Source: Blattabacterium cuenoti (lineage in GTDB: Bacteria; Bacteroidota; Bacteroidia; Flavobacteriales; Blattabacteriaceae). Taken from it: 64,000 nucleotides of DNA. The stretch is taken from positions 45,399 to 109,398 of the forward strand of contig NZ_CP059192.1 in the NCBI RefSeq assembly GCF_014251595.1, in the 5' to 3' direction. A program made the translations under genes and the position numbers. The notes under the pieces are model-generated. The model saw nothing but the letters and a program-made list of their open reading frames with translations. It did not search any database and was not told the origin of the DNA. Positions 55,521-64,000 of this stretch are shown one piece after another. The stretch's first letter is position 1. Each line of letters opens with the position of its first letter.

Positions 55521-56786
55521 TTGAAAAATAAGTTCAAAGGATATTTTCCTTCTTATCAAGAAATAATTAAAGCTAAAAATATCTTAAAAGATATCATTTA
55601 TGAAACTCCATTACAAAAAAATTCTCTTCTATCAGAAAAATATAAAGCTAATGTTTTTCTAAAAAGAGAAGATTTACAAATTATACGTTCATACAAAATT
55701 AGAGGAGCTTATAATAAAATCAAAAGTTTATCTCATAAAGAACTGAAAAAAGGAATTGTGTGTGCTAGTGCAGGAAATCACGCACAAGGAGTTGCTTATT
55801 CTTGTAACATATTAAAAATATCGGGAAAAATATATATGCCAAGTACTACTCCTAAACAAAAACTAGAAAGAGTCAAAATGTTTGGAAAAGAATATGTTGA
55901 AATTCTTTTGACTGGGGATACTTTTGATGCCGTTAGTTATGAAGCAATCAAAGATTGTAAAAAAAATAAAAAAATTTTTATTCATCCTTTTGATGATATT
56001 AAAATTATTGAAGGACAAGCTACTGTTGGTTTAGAGATTTTACAACAATATACTTCCAATATAGATTATGTTTTTATTCCCATTGGTGGAGGAGGATTAG
56101 CTTCTGGTGTCAGTAGTCATTTTCAAGAACTTAGCCCTAAAACTAAAATTATAGGAGTAGAACCTCAAGGAGCTCCTTCTATGAGTTGTTCTTTAAAAAA
56201 AGGAAAAATTGTTGAATTAAAAACAATAGATAGATTTATTGATGGGGCTTCAGTTAAAAAAGTGGGAAAATTAAATTTTGATATATGTAATCAAACATTA
56301 TTTGATATCAAAACTGTTCCAGAAGGAAAAGTTTGTACAACAATCTTAGATTTGTATAATTTAGAAGCTATTATTGCAGAACCAGCTGGAGCTCTTTCAA
56401 TAGCAGCTTTAGATTTTTATTCTTATGAAATAAAAGGGAAAACAATTGTTTGTATTTTAAGTGGAGGTAATAATGATATTACCAGAACAGAAGAAATCAG
56501 AGAAAGATCTCTTTTGTATGAAGAAAAAAAACATTATTTTATTGTTAAATTTCCCCAAAGAACTGGAGCTTTAAAAGAATTTGTGAACAATATTTTAGGA
56601 CCAAAAGATGACATTGCTTATTTTGAATATTCTAAAAAAACTTCAAAGGAAGAAGGGCCCGCAATAATAGGAATAGAATTATCAGATAAAAACGAATTTT
56701 CTGGCTTAATAGGAAGAATGAAAAAATATAAAGTTCATTTTCAATACTTAAATAAAAACCCAGATTTATTTCGTATTCTTATATAA
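55521..56786 (+). CDS. ilvA: Threonine dehydratase (biosynthetic)
   Basis: The 421 residues contain the PLP Lys in RSYKIRGAYNK near residue 62, ASAGNHAQGVAYS, the phosphate loop PIGGGGLASGVS near residue 190, and a C-terminal ACT-like domain (FPQRTGALKEFVNNILG). It deaminates threonine to 2-oxobutyrate, the isoleucine-specific precursor. The start is TTG at 55521: the first in-frame ATG lies about 100 residues inside the fold, so a non-ATG start is required. Confidence 0.96.
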   Translation: MKNKFKGYFPSYQEIIKAKNILKDIIYETPLQKNSLLSEKYKANVFLKREDLQIIRSYKIRGAYNKIKSLSHKELKKGIVCASAGNHAQGVAYSCNILKISGKIYMPSTTPKQKLERVKMFGKEYVEILLTGDTFDAVSYEAIKDCKKNKKIFIHPFDDIKIIEGQATVGLEILQQYTSNIDYVFIPIGGGGLASGVSSHFQELSPKTKIIGVEPQGAPSMSCSLKKGKIVELKTIDRFIDGASVKKVGKLNFDICNQTLFDIKTVPEGKVCTTILDLYNLEAIIAEPAGALSIAALDFYSYEIKGKTIVCILSGGNNDITRTEEIRERSLLYEEKKHYFIVKFPQRTGALKEFVNNILGPKDDIAYFEYSKKTSKEEGPAIIGIELSDKNEFSGLIGRMKKYKVHFQYLNKNPDLFRILI

Positions 56787-56801
56787 AAATTTAATAATTT
56801 G

Positions 56802-56886
56802 TACCCACGACTGGATTTGAACCAGCACATCCAAATTGGATACCACCCCCTCAAAGTGGCGTGTCTACCATTTTCACCACGTGGGC
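56802..56886 (-). tRNA. tRNA-Leu(GAG)
   Basis: Read on the minus strand, the 85-nt sequence folds with a 7-bp acceptor stem (GCCCACG with CGTGGGT), anticodon arm CCACT-TTGAGGG-GGTGG giving anticodon GAG, a long class II variable arm (TATCCAATTTGGATGT region) and T arm GCTGG-TTCAAAT-CCAGT. The discriminator is A, as in leucine tRNAs. CCA is not encoded (the next bases are CAA). It lies 15 bases from the ilvA stop in the opposite direction. Confidence 0.96.
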
Positions 56887-56897
56887 TTTTATTTTAT

Positions 56898-56930
56898 CAA
56901 ATATAGAATTTATTGGTATTTCATCAAAAA
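56898..56930 (-). promoter_or_regulatory. tRNA-Leu promoter
   Basis: On the minus strand TTTTTG (56930-56925) and TATATTTG (56905-56898) are separated by 19 bp, an excellent match to the Bacteroidota promoter. Transcription would start within a few bases of the mature tRNA 5' end at 56886. Confidence 0.75.
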
Positions 56931-56941
56931 TAAATATAAAC

Positions 56942-56949
56942 TATATTTG
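56942..56949 (+). promoter_or_regulatory. dapB promoter -7 box
   Basis: TATATTTG matches TAnnTTTG exactly and lies 34 bases before the dapB ATG. The nearest upstream TTG (56913-56915) is 26 bp away, longer than usual, and falls between the two boxes of the divergent tRNA promoter. Confidence 0.45.
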
Positions 56950-56983
56950 AATGGAATTCTGTTCAAGTCAAATAAAATAATAT

Positions 56984-57709
56984 ATGAATATAGCGATAAT
57001 AGGATATGGAAAAATGGGAAAAACTATAGAAAAAATAGCTAAAATTAGAAATCATAAAATTTCATTATGTTATGATGGAACTCCTTCTTTGCATTTATTG
57101 AATAATTCAAATTCAGATGTAGCAATAGAATTTAGTCAACCACATTCTGCATTTAACAATATAAAAATTTGTATAGAAAATAATATTCCTATAGTATGTG
57201 GAACTACAGGGTGGTTAGAAAAATTTGAAATTATTCAAAAAATATGTAAAGATAAAAATGGATCTTTTTTGTATTCTTCTAATTTTAGTATTGGAATGAA
57301 TATTTTTTTTGAAATCAATAAAAAATTATCTAAACTATTACATTTATCTTCTCAAGATTATGAAGTGATGATAGAGGAAATTCATCACAAAGAAAAAATA
57401 GATAAACCTAGTGGAACTGCTGTTTCTTTAGCAAAAGATATAATAAACAATAAAATGAAAGAAACATGGATTTTGGATGAAAATAAAATGGATAAAAAAA
57501 AAATAAAAAATCAAATTTTGATTTTATCAAAAAGATTAAATCATGTACCAGGAATACATATTGTAAAATATAAATCTAAAATAGAGGATATTAAAATTCA
57601 ACATAAAGCTCATAATAGGGAAGGATTTGCTTTAGGTGCTGTGATTGCCGCAGAATGGATACAACATAAAAAAGGTATTTTTTCTATGAAAGAGGTTTTA
57701 GAAATATAA
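56984..57709 (+). CDS. dapB: 4-hydroxy-tetrahydrodipicolinate reductase
   Basis: The 241 residues show the NAD(P) motif [13 protein letters not shown] near residue 4, VCGTTGW near residue 71, and the signature [15 protein letters not shown] near residue 135 with catalytic His and Lys. DapB is a step to lysine and to meso-diaminopimelate for cell-wall peptidoglycan. No other dap gene is in the window. lepB follows 11 bases later. Confidence 0.97.
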   Translation: MNIAIIGYGKMGKTIEKIAKIRNHKISLCYDGTPSLHLLNNSNSDVAIEFSQPHSAFNNIKICIENNIPIVCGTTGWLEKFEIIQKICKDKNGSFLYSSNFSIGMNIFFEINKKLSKLLHLSSQDYEVMIEEIHHKEKIDKPSGTAVSLAKDIINNKMKETWILDENKMDKKKIKNQILILSKRLNHVPGIHIVKYKSKIEDIKIQHKAHNREGFALGAVIAAEWIQHKKGIFSMKEVLEI

Positions 57710-57720
57710 ACATTCTTTTC

Positions 57721-59190
57721 ATGCATCAATATTTTATTTTTAACAGTATTTTTTTATTTCTTGAACATGTTATTCATATTTTAGGAACATGGAATTTTTA
57801 TAAAAAATTAGGAATAAAATCTTGGAAAATTTTTATTCCCATATATAATATTTTTATTCTTTTAAGAATTTATAAAAGATCTATATGGTGGATTTTTCTG
57901 TTATTGATTCCGTTAACTAGCACAATATTGATTTTTATTTTATGGATGGATTTAATTTATACTTTTTTAAAAAAAACGAAGGTGAATCTTCTTTTATTTT
58001 TTTTATCTGCAGGTTTATATATTTATTATATCAATTTTTTTAAAAAAATTCAATTTTTAAAAATAGAAAATATAAAAAAAAAAGAAGATCATATAGGAAT
58101 TTTATTAGCTGTTATTTTATCTTTTATCACTCATACTTATATAGTTCAACCTTTCGTAATCCCTACTTCTTCTATGGAAAGAACTTTATTGGTGGGAGAT
58201 TTTATATTGGTTAGTAAAGTTCATTATGGATTACGTATGCCTATGTCCCCTATATCAATCCCTTTTACACATAATAATATTTTTGGAAATATAAAATCTT
58301 ACATTTCTATTTTTCAATGGCCTTATTTTCGTTTTACTCCAATACAATCTGTACAAAGAAATGATATAGTTGTTTTTAATTTTCCTAAAGATTCTAATCA
58401 TAAAATAATAGATCGAAAAGATCATTATATTAAACGTTGTGTTGGATTACCAGGAGATTTAATTTTAATTAGAAAAGGTATTTTGTTTGTTAATTATAAA
58501 AAAGAAAAATTTTTTTCGGAAAAGCAATATGCTTATTTTATTAAAACGGAAAATATTCCTTTAAACATAGAATATCTAAAAAATCAAATGGATATTGAAG
58601 ATATTGAATTTTTTGGAGAAAAAAATGATGAATATTTTTATCAAATTATGTTAAACGAAAAAAAAGCATCTCAAGTACAAAATTTATTTGAAAATATAGT
58701 TTTTATAAAAAAGGATATTCTTCCTATTCATTTCAAGGAACATTATATATTTCCTAATCATTCTAATTGGAATAGAGATTTTTTTGGCCCATTACATGTT
58801 CCTAAAAAAGGGGAACTTATTAAGTTAAGTTCCAAAAATATTCATATTTATAACGAAATTTTAACTTATGAAAAAGTTAAAAAATTAGATCTCATTTCAA
58901 AAAAATATTTGAAAATAAAAAATAATTATTATTTCATGATGGGAGATAATAGGCATAATTCATCTGATTCTCGTTATTGGGGTTTTGTTCCCGAAGATCA
59001 TATAGTAGGGAAACCTATATTCATATGGATGAGTATTGATTGGGATAGAGAAAATCCTTTAAATATATTTATGTGGAAATTTCGATGGGATCGTATTATG
59101 AGAACAATAGAAGGAAAACACTCTTATTTATCTTTATTTTTTTTATTTTCATTTGTATATTCGTTTTTTTTCTTATTTAAAAAAAAATAA
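57721..59190 (+). CDS. lepB: Signal peptidase I
   Basis: The 489 residues have several N-terminal membrane helices (four within residues 1-145), then the S26 catalytic domain: Ser151 in [13 protein letters not shown], Lys238 in [12 protein letters not shown], and [19 protein letters not shown] large inserted segment (about residues 265-370) and a C-terminal helix follow the Bacteroidota pattern. It removes signal peptides from exported proteins. Confidence 0.95.
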   Translation: MHQYFIFNSIFLFLEHVIHILGTWNFYKKLGIKSWKIFIPIYNIFILLRIYKRSIWWIFLLLIPLTSTILIFILWMDLIYTFLKKTKVNLLLFFLSAGLYIYYINFFKKIQFLKIENIKKKEDHIGILLAVILSFITHTYIVQPFVIPTSSMERTLLVGDFILVSKVHYGLRMPMSPISIPFTHNNIFGNIKSYISIFQWPYFRFTPIQSVQRNDIVVFNFPKDSNHKIIDRKDHYIKRCVGLPGDLILIRKGILFVNYKKEKFFSEKQYAYFIKTENIPLNIEYLKNQMDIEDIEFFGEKNDEYFYQIMLNEKKASQVQNLFENIVFIKKDILPIHFKEHYIFPNHSNWNRDFFGPLHVPKKGELIKLSSKNIHIYNEILTYEKVKKLDLISKKYLKIKNNYYFMMGDNRHNSSDSRYWGFVPEDHIVGKPIFIWMSIDWDRENPLNIFMWKFRWDRIMRTIEGKHSYLSLFFLFSFVYSFFFLFKKK

Positions 59191-59203
59191 AAAAAATTAC
59201 AAC

Positions 59204-59908
59204 TCAATAAAAAATTTTTTTTTCATTTTTTATCATAAAACTTACTATAAAATAACCAGATAAAAGACCTCCAATATGGGCAAAATGAGCAACTCCAGGT
59301 GCTAAATTAAAAATAGCTGAAATCAAACTTCCAAAAATAAAAATAATCATAGCTTTCCTAACTGCTACTGGAAAAGGAAAAGGTAAAATGAAAATTTTAT
59401 GTTCAGGAAAAAATTTAGCAAAAGCTCCTACTATACCACTTACGGCTCCAGATGCCCCCATCATAGGAGAATACATAGAACTATAAAGATTTATTTTTTG
59501 TTCTTCATTTAAATAATCCAATGTTCTTTTAGCTTGTGAAAAATCAAAAGTTTGAACTAAGTAATATAAAACACTAGTATTAAAAATGATTTGGAATAGT
59601 GCAGCTAAAATACCTGATAAAAAATATATAATTATAAATTTTTTGACTCCTAAAAAAGTTTCTATCTGTCCTCCAAACATAAATAAAGCCAACATATTAA
59701 AAATTATATGCAAAAAAAGACGTTTAGAATGTACAAACATATGAGTCAAAATTTGATATAATTCAAATCGTTCATCTAAAGGATGATATAAAGAAAGAAC
59801 GCTTTCTATTTTATATTGTGAAAAAACAAAAGTAGCTGTATACACAAGTATATTAATACTAATTAAATGTTTGACAGCATCTGAATTGAAATTTGTGTAA
59901 AAATTCAC
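59204..59908 (-). CDS. Rhomboid-family intramembrane serine protease
   Basis: The 234 residues have about six membrane helices. The catalytic Ser is in MGASGAVSGIVGAF near residue 152 and the His in FAHIGGLLSGY near residue 211; LFLHIIFNMLALFMFG carries the conserved HxxxN-type motif. It should cleave membrane proteins within the bilayer. It is the last gene of the leftward gldE-TPR-ribH-mutL-rhomboid group, an order I recall from free-living Flavobacteria. Confidence 0.93.
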   Translation of the reverse strand: MNFYTNFNSDAVKHLISINILVYTATFVFSQYKIESVLSLYHPLDERFELYQILTHMFVHSKRLFLHIIFNMLALFMFGGQIETFLGVKKFIIIYFLSGILAALFQIIFNTSVLYYLVQTFDFSQAKRTLDYLNEEQKINLYSSMYSPMMGASGAVSGIVGAFAKFFPEHKIFILPFPFPVAVRKAMIIFIFGSLISAIFNLAPGVAHFAHIGGLLSGYFIVSFMIKNEKKIFY

Positions 59909-59911
59909 TTT

Positions 59912-61636
59912 TTAAAAAAAATTTTTGCTTAAAACAAAAAATATGGGATCTCCTGAATTCGTATAACTTGGATTATGACAGGAAAATAAATCTTTAATTA
60001 TACATTCCATTTTTTCAGGATATAACTTTGTTCCGGATTTTATAGATCCGGATTTAGATATAATTTGAATAAGTTTTTTTTTATTGTTTTTTTCTCCTTG
60101 AATAAAATTATATGTTATAATATTTTGAATAATTTCAACCAACATGTTTTTTTGTATATTTTCAGGGACGGAATACAAATAAACTGATTCATCACAAATA
60201 TATAAATGAAACCCAAAATTAATTAAATCGTTTTTTATATTATTCAAAGAAACGTATTCTTTTTTCAAAAGTCTAACTTTTATAGGAAAAAAAAATTGTT
60301 GACTTATGAAAGTTTTATTTTTTAAAAAAAATTCAAATAATATATTTTGATGAGCTCTATGTTGATCAACCAATATCATATATTTATTATTCAATACAAA
60401 AATTATGTATTTATTATCAATTTGTAGAGTTTCGATCTTCCTTTTATGATAAACATAATAAGATAACTCATTCATAAATTGAAAATTTTTTCTAAATACA
60501 TCAGAATTATAGTCATTTATTTTATGAAATGAATTTTCTAAATTTTCTAGTTGAATGACTTTATCTTTATCATGGTTGAATAAACAATCTTTTTTAAGTA
60601 ATTTATAAGATAATAAAAACTTATCATTTTTTAATTCTTTCTCTTTAACCTTATATTGATAAAATAGAATATTTTTGATTTCTTGTTGAATCATTTCACC
60701 AATCATTTCTTCTTCTTCTAATTTTACTTCTTTTTTTGTGGGATGTATATTCCAATTTACTAAACTATAATCTATAAAAATAAAAATAAAATAAGACGCT
60801 GTTTTAAAATCTTTTAAAAAGCCATTATAAGCATGAATAATTTTTTTATGTAAAAAAAAATGTGTAACACAACGTTGATTAACCAATATGAATTGATTTC
60901 CTTTTTTTACAGAAGTATCTGGAACGCTAACAAATCCTTCTACAAGAATTTTATTTTTTTTTATAAAAATTGGAACTAAAATTTTTTTTTCATTTTTAAA
61001 AATTTCTTTAATTCTTTCTATTAAAGAAGCTTTTTTAAAATAAAAAATAATTTTATTATTATGATAAAAACGATATGTTATATTTCTATGTGCTAAAATA
61101 ATTTTATAGAATTCATAAATAACATGTTGAAATTCTACTCTTGAAGATTTTAAAAATTGTCTTCTGACAGGAAGTTTATAAAAAATGTTTTTTACAGAAA
61201 TTCTTGTTCCTTTAAGCATATTTAAAGGTACTTGTTTTTTTATTTTTCCTTCTTCTATAAAAAGATGTATTCCTGCTACATTTTCTTTATTTTTAGTTTG
61301 TATTTCCAATTGAGAAACAAATGCTATAGAAGCTAAAGCTTCACCTCTAAATCCTTTTGTTTTAATTTTAAAAACATCATCCGTTGTTTTAACTTTAGAA
61401 GTTGCATGTCTTTGAATGCTCATCTTAGCATCATCAATACTCATTCCGATTCCATCATCTATTAATTGAATCAATGTTTTACCTGAGTCTTTGATAAAAA
61501 CATCAATTTTTTTTGCATTTGCGTCTATTGCATTTTCCAAAAGTTCTCTTAAAACAGAAGAAGGACGTTGAATTACCTCTCCTGCAGCTATTTGTTGAAT
61601 GATTTTTTCAGGTAAAAATTGAATAATATTTTTCAT
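59912..61636 (-). CDS. mutL: DNA mismatch repair protein MutL
   Basis: The 574 residues have the GHKL ATPase N-terminus (ELLENAIDANAK; DDGIGMSIDDA; RHATSK; TKGFRGEALASI) and a C-terminal dimerisation domain with VDQHRAHQNILFEFF, related to the DQHA(X)2E(X)4E endonuclease motif with its first Glu replaced. Endonuclease activity is therefore uncertain, though similar variants are common in Bacteroidota as far as I recall. mutS is not in the window. It overlaps ribH by 4 bases. Confidence 0.96.
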   Translation of the reverse strand: MKNIIQFLPEKIIQQIAAGEVIQRPSSVLRELLENAIDANAKKIDVFIKDSGKTLIQLIDDGIGMSIDDAKMSIQRHATSKVKTTDDVFKIKTKGFRGEALASIAFVSQLEIQTKNKENVAGIHLFIEEGKIKKQVPLNMLKGTRISVKNIFYKLPVRRQFLKSSRVEFQHVIYEFYKIILAHRNITYRFYHNNKIIFYFKKASLIERIKEIFKNEKKILVPIFIKKNKILVEGFVSVPDTSVKKGNQFILVNQRCVTHFFLHKKIIHAYNGFLKDFKTASYFIFIFIDYSLVNWNIHPTKKEVKLEEEEMIGEMIQQEIKNILFYQYKVKEKELKNDKFLLSYKLLKKDCLFNHDKDKVIQLENLENSFHKINDYNSDVFRKNFQFMNELSYYVYHKRKIETLQIDNKYIIFVLNNKYMILVDQHRAHQNILFEFFLKNKTFISQQFFFPIKVRLLKKEYVSLNNIKNDLINFGFHLYICDESVYLYSVPENIQKNMLVEIIQNIITYNFIQGEKNNKKKLIQIISKSGSIKSGTKLYPEKMECIIKDLFSCHNPSYTNSGDPIFFVLSKNFF

Positions 61637-62115
61637 TTCAAAAATTTTCTAAACAAAGACATATATATAGCTGTTTTAGCACATTCTATCCCCTTATTTC
61701 CATTTTTACCGCCTGATCTATCAAAAGATTGTTGTTGATTTCTATCAGATAGAACACAAAATATGACAGGAACATCATATTTGATATTAATATCTTTAAT
61801 TCCATGCGAAATAGCTTGACATAAGTATTCAAAATGAGGAGTTTCTCCTTGTATTAAAGATCCTATTGTAATGATTGAATCAAAGTTGTAACAATGAGCT
61901 ATTTTTTTAGAAGAATAAATTAATTCAAAACTTCCAGGAACTTCCCAAGTTTTAATTTTTTCTTTTAATACTCCTAATCGAATTAAAGTTTCATAAGCTC
62001 CTTTATATAATCTACTTGTAATTTCTTTGTTCCATAAAGAAACTATAATAGCCAATTTTAAATTGGCGTTTTTTATTTCTTTTTTATTTAATAAATAAAT
62101 AGGATTGGTCTTCAT
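61633..62115 (-). CDS. ribH: 6,7-dimethyl-8-ribityllumazine synthase
   Basis: The 160 residues match lumazine synthase: IVSLWNKEITSRLYKGA, WEVPGSFEL near residue 55, GSLIQGETPHFEYLCQA with catalytic His, and GGKNGNKGIECA. It makes the direct precursor of riboflavin. A longer frame begins with TTG at 62145 and would overlap the upstream gene; the ATG at 62115 matches the family start. Confidence 0.96.
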   Translation of the reverse strand: MKTNPIYLLNKKEIKNANLKLAIIVSLWNKEITSRLYKGAYETLIRLGVLKEKIKTWEVPGSFELIYSSKKIAHCYNFDSIITIGSLIQGETPHFEYLCQAISHGIKDINIKYDVPVIFCVLSDRNQQQSFDRSGGKNGNKGIECAKTAIYMSLFRKFLK

Positions 62116-62128
62116 ATATAAACATAAT

Positions 62129-62743
62129 TTATAACTTATTTTCAATAAACATTAAATATTTTTCAACATTTTCTTTATATAAAAAAAAGGGATATTTTTT
62201 TTCTATTTTTTTAAAAAAATATTTAGAATCTTTATACTTTTTCATATAAAAATTTAATAATGCAGCTTTGTAGTAATAAAGAGGAGTTGTAATTTCATTT
62301 TCTCTTATACTTGCTGCAAATATGTAATTTTTTAAAGCTTCTTTTTGATTTTTTATTTGAATAAAAGCATCACCTATAATTCCGTATTTGATAGAAGATA
62401 AAATTTCATCTTTTGCTGAAAAATTTTTCATCATTTTGATAGATTCTTTGTAATATCCCAATTTATAATAGCAAATTCCTGCATAAAACTTAGAAATGTT
62501 TCCTGCTTTAGTAAAAGGAAATTTAGACGCTATACCTGAAAATCCTAAATAATTAATTTTAACATTTTTTCTATTTAAGGCTTTATCTATATTTCCTTTA
62601 GAAAGATATTGTTGAGCGTAACTCAATTCTTTCATCGCTTTTTCTTCTAATGGATTAAAAAAAAATTTATTTAAACAAATATATGTTACAGTTACTATGA
62701 TTATCATCAATATAATTGAAAAAAAAATTGTATTTTTTTTCAT
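62129..62743 (-). CDS. Membrane-anchored tetratricopeptide protein
   Basis: The 204 residues have one N-terminal membrane helix (about residues 7-27) and then helical repeats of TPR type: AMKELSYAQQYLSKGNIDKALN, ISKFYAGICYYKLGYYKESI and PLYYYKAALLNFYMKKYKDS (read separately). Similar proteins sit beside ribH in Flavobacteria. The topology is like that of YfgM, a chaperone-linked protein, but no function can be assigned. Confidence 0.8.
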   Translation of the reverse strand: MKKNTIFFSIILMIIIVTVTYICLNKFFFNPLEEKAMKELSYAQQYLSKGNIDKALNRKNVKINYLGFSGIASKFPFTKAGNISKFYAGICYYKLGYYKESIKMMKNFSAKDEILSSIKYGIIGDAFIQIKNQKEALKNYIFAASIRENEITTPLYYYKAALLNFYMKKYKDSKYFFKKIEKKYPFFLYKENVEKYLMFIENKL

Positions 62744-62791
62744 GTTATGACACTTATTTATTGAATTGAAATAAATATAATTTAATTTTTT

Positions 62792-64000
62792 TCATTTTAA
62801 TTCATTTTTTCTAATGACCTCTACAGTTTTTATCCTTTTGTTATCAATGCTCTTTATAATAAAAGAATAATTAATAAAATTTATTTTTTGTTTTTTTTGA
62901 GGAAATTCTTTATTTATTTCCATAATAAATCCTCCTAAAGTATCTGCCTCCCCTTTTCGATTTTCAAAAAAAACTTCTTCTCCCTCCTCAATATCCATAA
63001 TTCGATAAAAATTAATTAAAGATGTTTTTCCATCAAATAAATAATTATTTTGGTTTAATTTAGAATAAGACATATCTTCTTCATCAAATTCATCAATAAT
63101 ATCTCCTACTATTTCTTCAATCACATCTTCAAGAGTTACTAATCCACATGTTCCTCCATATTCATCGACCACAATAGCTAAATGTATTTTCTTTTTTTTA
63201 AAATCACTTAAAAGATCATCAATCTTTTTTTTTTCTGGAACAAAGAAAGGAGTATGAATGAGTTTTTTCCATTGAAAATTTTTTTCATAAATAAATGGAA
63301 GAAGATCTTTGGCGAAAAGAACTCCTTCTATATCATCAATACTATTTTTATAAACAGGAATACGAGAGTATCCTTGATAACGAACTAATTTTAATACATC
63401 ATAAAAATTTTTATTGCTATTTAAAGCAAACATATCTATCCTTGGAGTCATAATCTGATGTATTTCTGTATTTCCAAAATCAACAATTCTTTGTAAAAAT
63501 TTACGTTCTTGAATATTTTTGGTATTTGAAGATGTAATTTTTAAAGCTTTTGAAAGCTGGTCAACAGAAATCATATGCTTTTTTTTGATTACTTTTTTTT
63601 CTATAGCTTTTGAAATAAAAATTATAATTTTGCTAATCGGATCCAATATTTTACTTAGGATCATTAAAGGTTTTGCCATAAAAATAGCAAAACGAAAATT
63701 ATTTTTACTAGCATATATTTTAGGTATTATTTCTCCAAATAAAAGTAAAATAAAAGTAAGAACTCCAACTTCTAAAATAAAATTGATAGGAATATGAAAT
63801 TTTTTATAAATAACTAAATATTTATTTTCTAAAAATTCTGCAATTAAATAAGAACTTAATATAACAATTCCAATATTAGAAAAATTATTAGATATTAATA
63901 TTGTTGCTAATAATTTTTTTTTCTCTCTTAAAATTTGAAATACAATATTTCCTTTGGATGATTTTTTTTTTCTTTCTCTATCGAGGGTTTTTTTTTTAAT
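62792..64000 (-). CDS. gldE: CNNM/CorC-family CBS-domain membrane protein, GldE-like (5' end outside window)
   Basis: The frame is open to the window edge, so the apparent ATG at 63679 is internal: upstream codons continue a DUF21 membrane domain (LLLFGEIIPKIYASKN, then FRFAIFMAKPL). The visible 402 residues hold the end of DUF21, two CBS domains (IMTPRIDMFALNSNKNFYD; LAIVVDEYGGTCGLVTLEDV) and a CorC/HlyC C-terminal domain (GGFIMEINKEFPQKKQ). In Flavobacteria this layout is GldE, needed for gliding; more generally the family moves divalent cations. A non-motile symbiont would use it for something other than gliding (inference). Confidence 0.9.
   Translation of the reverse strand: MKKKTLDRERKKKSSKGNIVFQILREKKKLLATILISNNFSNIGIVILSSYLIAEFLENKYLVIYKKFHIPINFILEVGVLTFILLLFGEIIPKIYASKNNFRFAIFMAKPLMILSKILDPISKIIIFISKAIEKKVIKKKHMISVDQLSKALKITSSNTKNIQERKFLQRIVDFGNTEIHQIMTPRIDMFALNSNKNFYDVLKLVRYQGYSRIPVYKNSIDDIEGVLFAKDLLPFIYEKNFQWKKLIHTPFFVPEKKKIDDLLSDFKKKKIHLAIVVDEYGGTCGLVTLEDVIEEIVGDIIDEFDEEDMSYSKLNQNNYLFDGKTSLINFYRIMDIEEGEEVFFENRKGEADTLGGFIMEINKEFPQKKQKINFINYSFIIKSIDNKRIKTVEVIRKNELK

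Noticed and set aside
56836-57042. Short plus-strand open frame across the tRNA-Leu region
   Set aside because: It crosses the tRNA gene, its promoter and the dapB start, and has no recognisable protein features.
63677-63679. ATG at 63679 as the start of the CBS-domain protein
   Set aside because: Codons upstream remain open to the window edge and encode the DUF21 motif LLLFGEIIPK, so this Met is internal.
63519-63797. Plus-strand open frame opposite gldE
   Set aside because: It is antisense to the continuous GldE reading frame that extends to the window end.
1-64000. Mobile elements, prophage, CRISPR arrays, restriction or toxin systems
   Set aside because: I saw no transposase, integrase, phage or Cas genes and no regularly spaced repeats; every long frame is a housekeeping or metabolic gene.

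Overview
The window is a gene-dense (about 97% coding), very AT-rich stretch of a Bacteroidota (Flavobacteriales) chromosome from an organism with a reduced genome. The best match from memory is Blattabacterium, the obligate endosymbiont of cockroaches. The lineage call rests on an alternative complex III operon (actABCDEF), a Bacteroides-type short ketol-acid reductoisomerase, a DUF3127 protein, a GldE-type CBS transporter, the atpBEFHAG cluster without atpD/atpC, and promoters of the Bacteroidota type (TTTG, 17-19 bp, TAnnTTTG). Reduced status is inferred from extreme AT bias, tiny spacers, many 4-bp overlaps, long poly-A runs, loss of protein domains and the absence of any mobile element, phage gene, CRISPR array or restriction system. 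Species identity was not checked against a database.

Layout. 1-5.4 kb: end of recA, a metallo-beta-lactamase-fold hydrolase, a fused cytochrome c assembly protein (CcsB/CcsA) and an acyltransferase. 5.4-12.1 kb: alaS, then sucA-sucB behind a clear promoter. 12.1-15.2 kb: a periplasmic-binding-like protein facing a leftward group (TPR membrane protein, serine esterase, LolD-like ATPase). 15.3-20.8 kb: sucC, dnaX, clpC, nth. 20.8-25.2 kb, leftward: DUF3127, SPFH protein, DUF59 protein, two M16 peptidases (one inactive). 25.3-33.4 kb: alternative complex III. 33.7-37.0 kb, leftward: trkA, trkH, tsaB. 37.1-41.2 kb: nadE, folE, cysS and a leftward metB-like gene. 41.4-46.3 kb: atpB-E-F-H-A-G. 46.3-50.4 kb: trpS, grpE-dnaJ, mnmA. 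50.7-56.8 kb: ilvD-ilvB-ilvN-ilvC-ilvA behind an attenuator-like leader. 56.8-59.2 kb: tRNA-Leu(GAG), dapB, lepB. 59.2-64.0 kb, leftward: rhomboid protease, mutL, ribH, a TPR protein and gldE, which runs off the window.

Metabolically the window holds part of a respiratory chain (quinol oxidation by ACIII, c-type cytochrome maturation, F-type ATP synthase, 2-oxoglutarate to succinate) and a complete set of branched-chain amino acid enzymes up to the last transamination, together with dapB, ribH, nadE and folE. This fits a nutrient-provisioning symbiont that still respires.

No wholly new system is evident. The most interesting signals are erosions of normally conserved parts: a DnaX with degenerate ATPase motifs and no zinc module; an A11 tract in dnaX placed where slippage would make a gamma-like product, as reported in Thermus; an endonuclease III with all four Fe-S cysteines replaced; a DnaJ that has lost exactly the two cysteine motifs forming one of its zinc sites; a ClpC without its N-domain; and palindromes or alternative hairpins upstream of ilvD, atpB, metB, folE, clpC and grpE.
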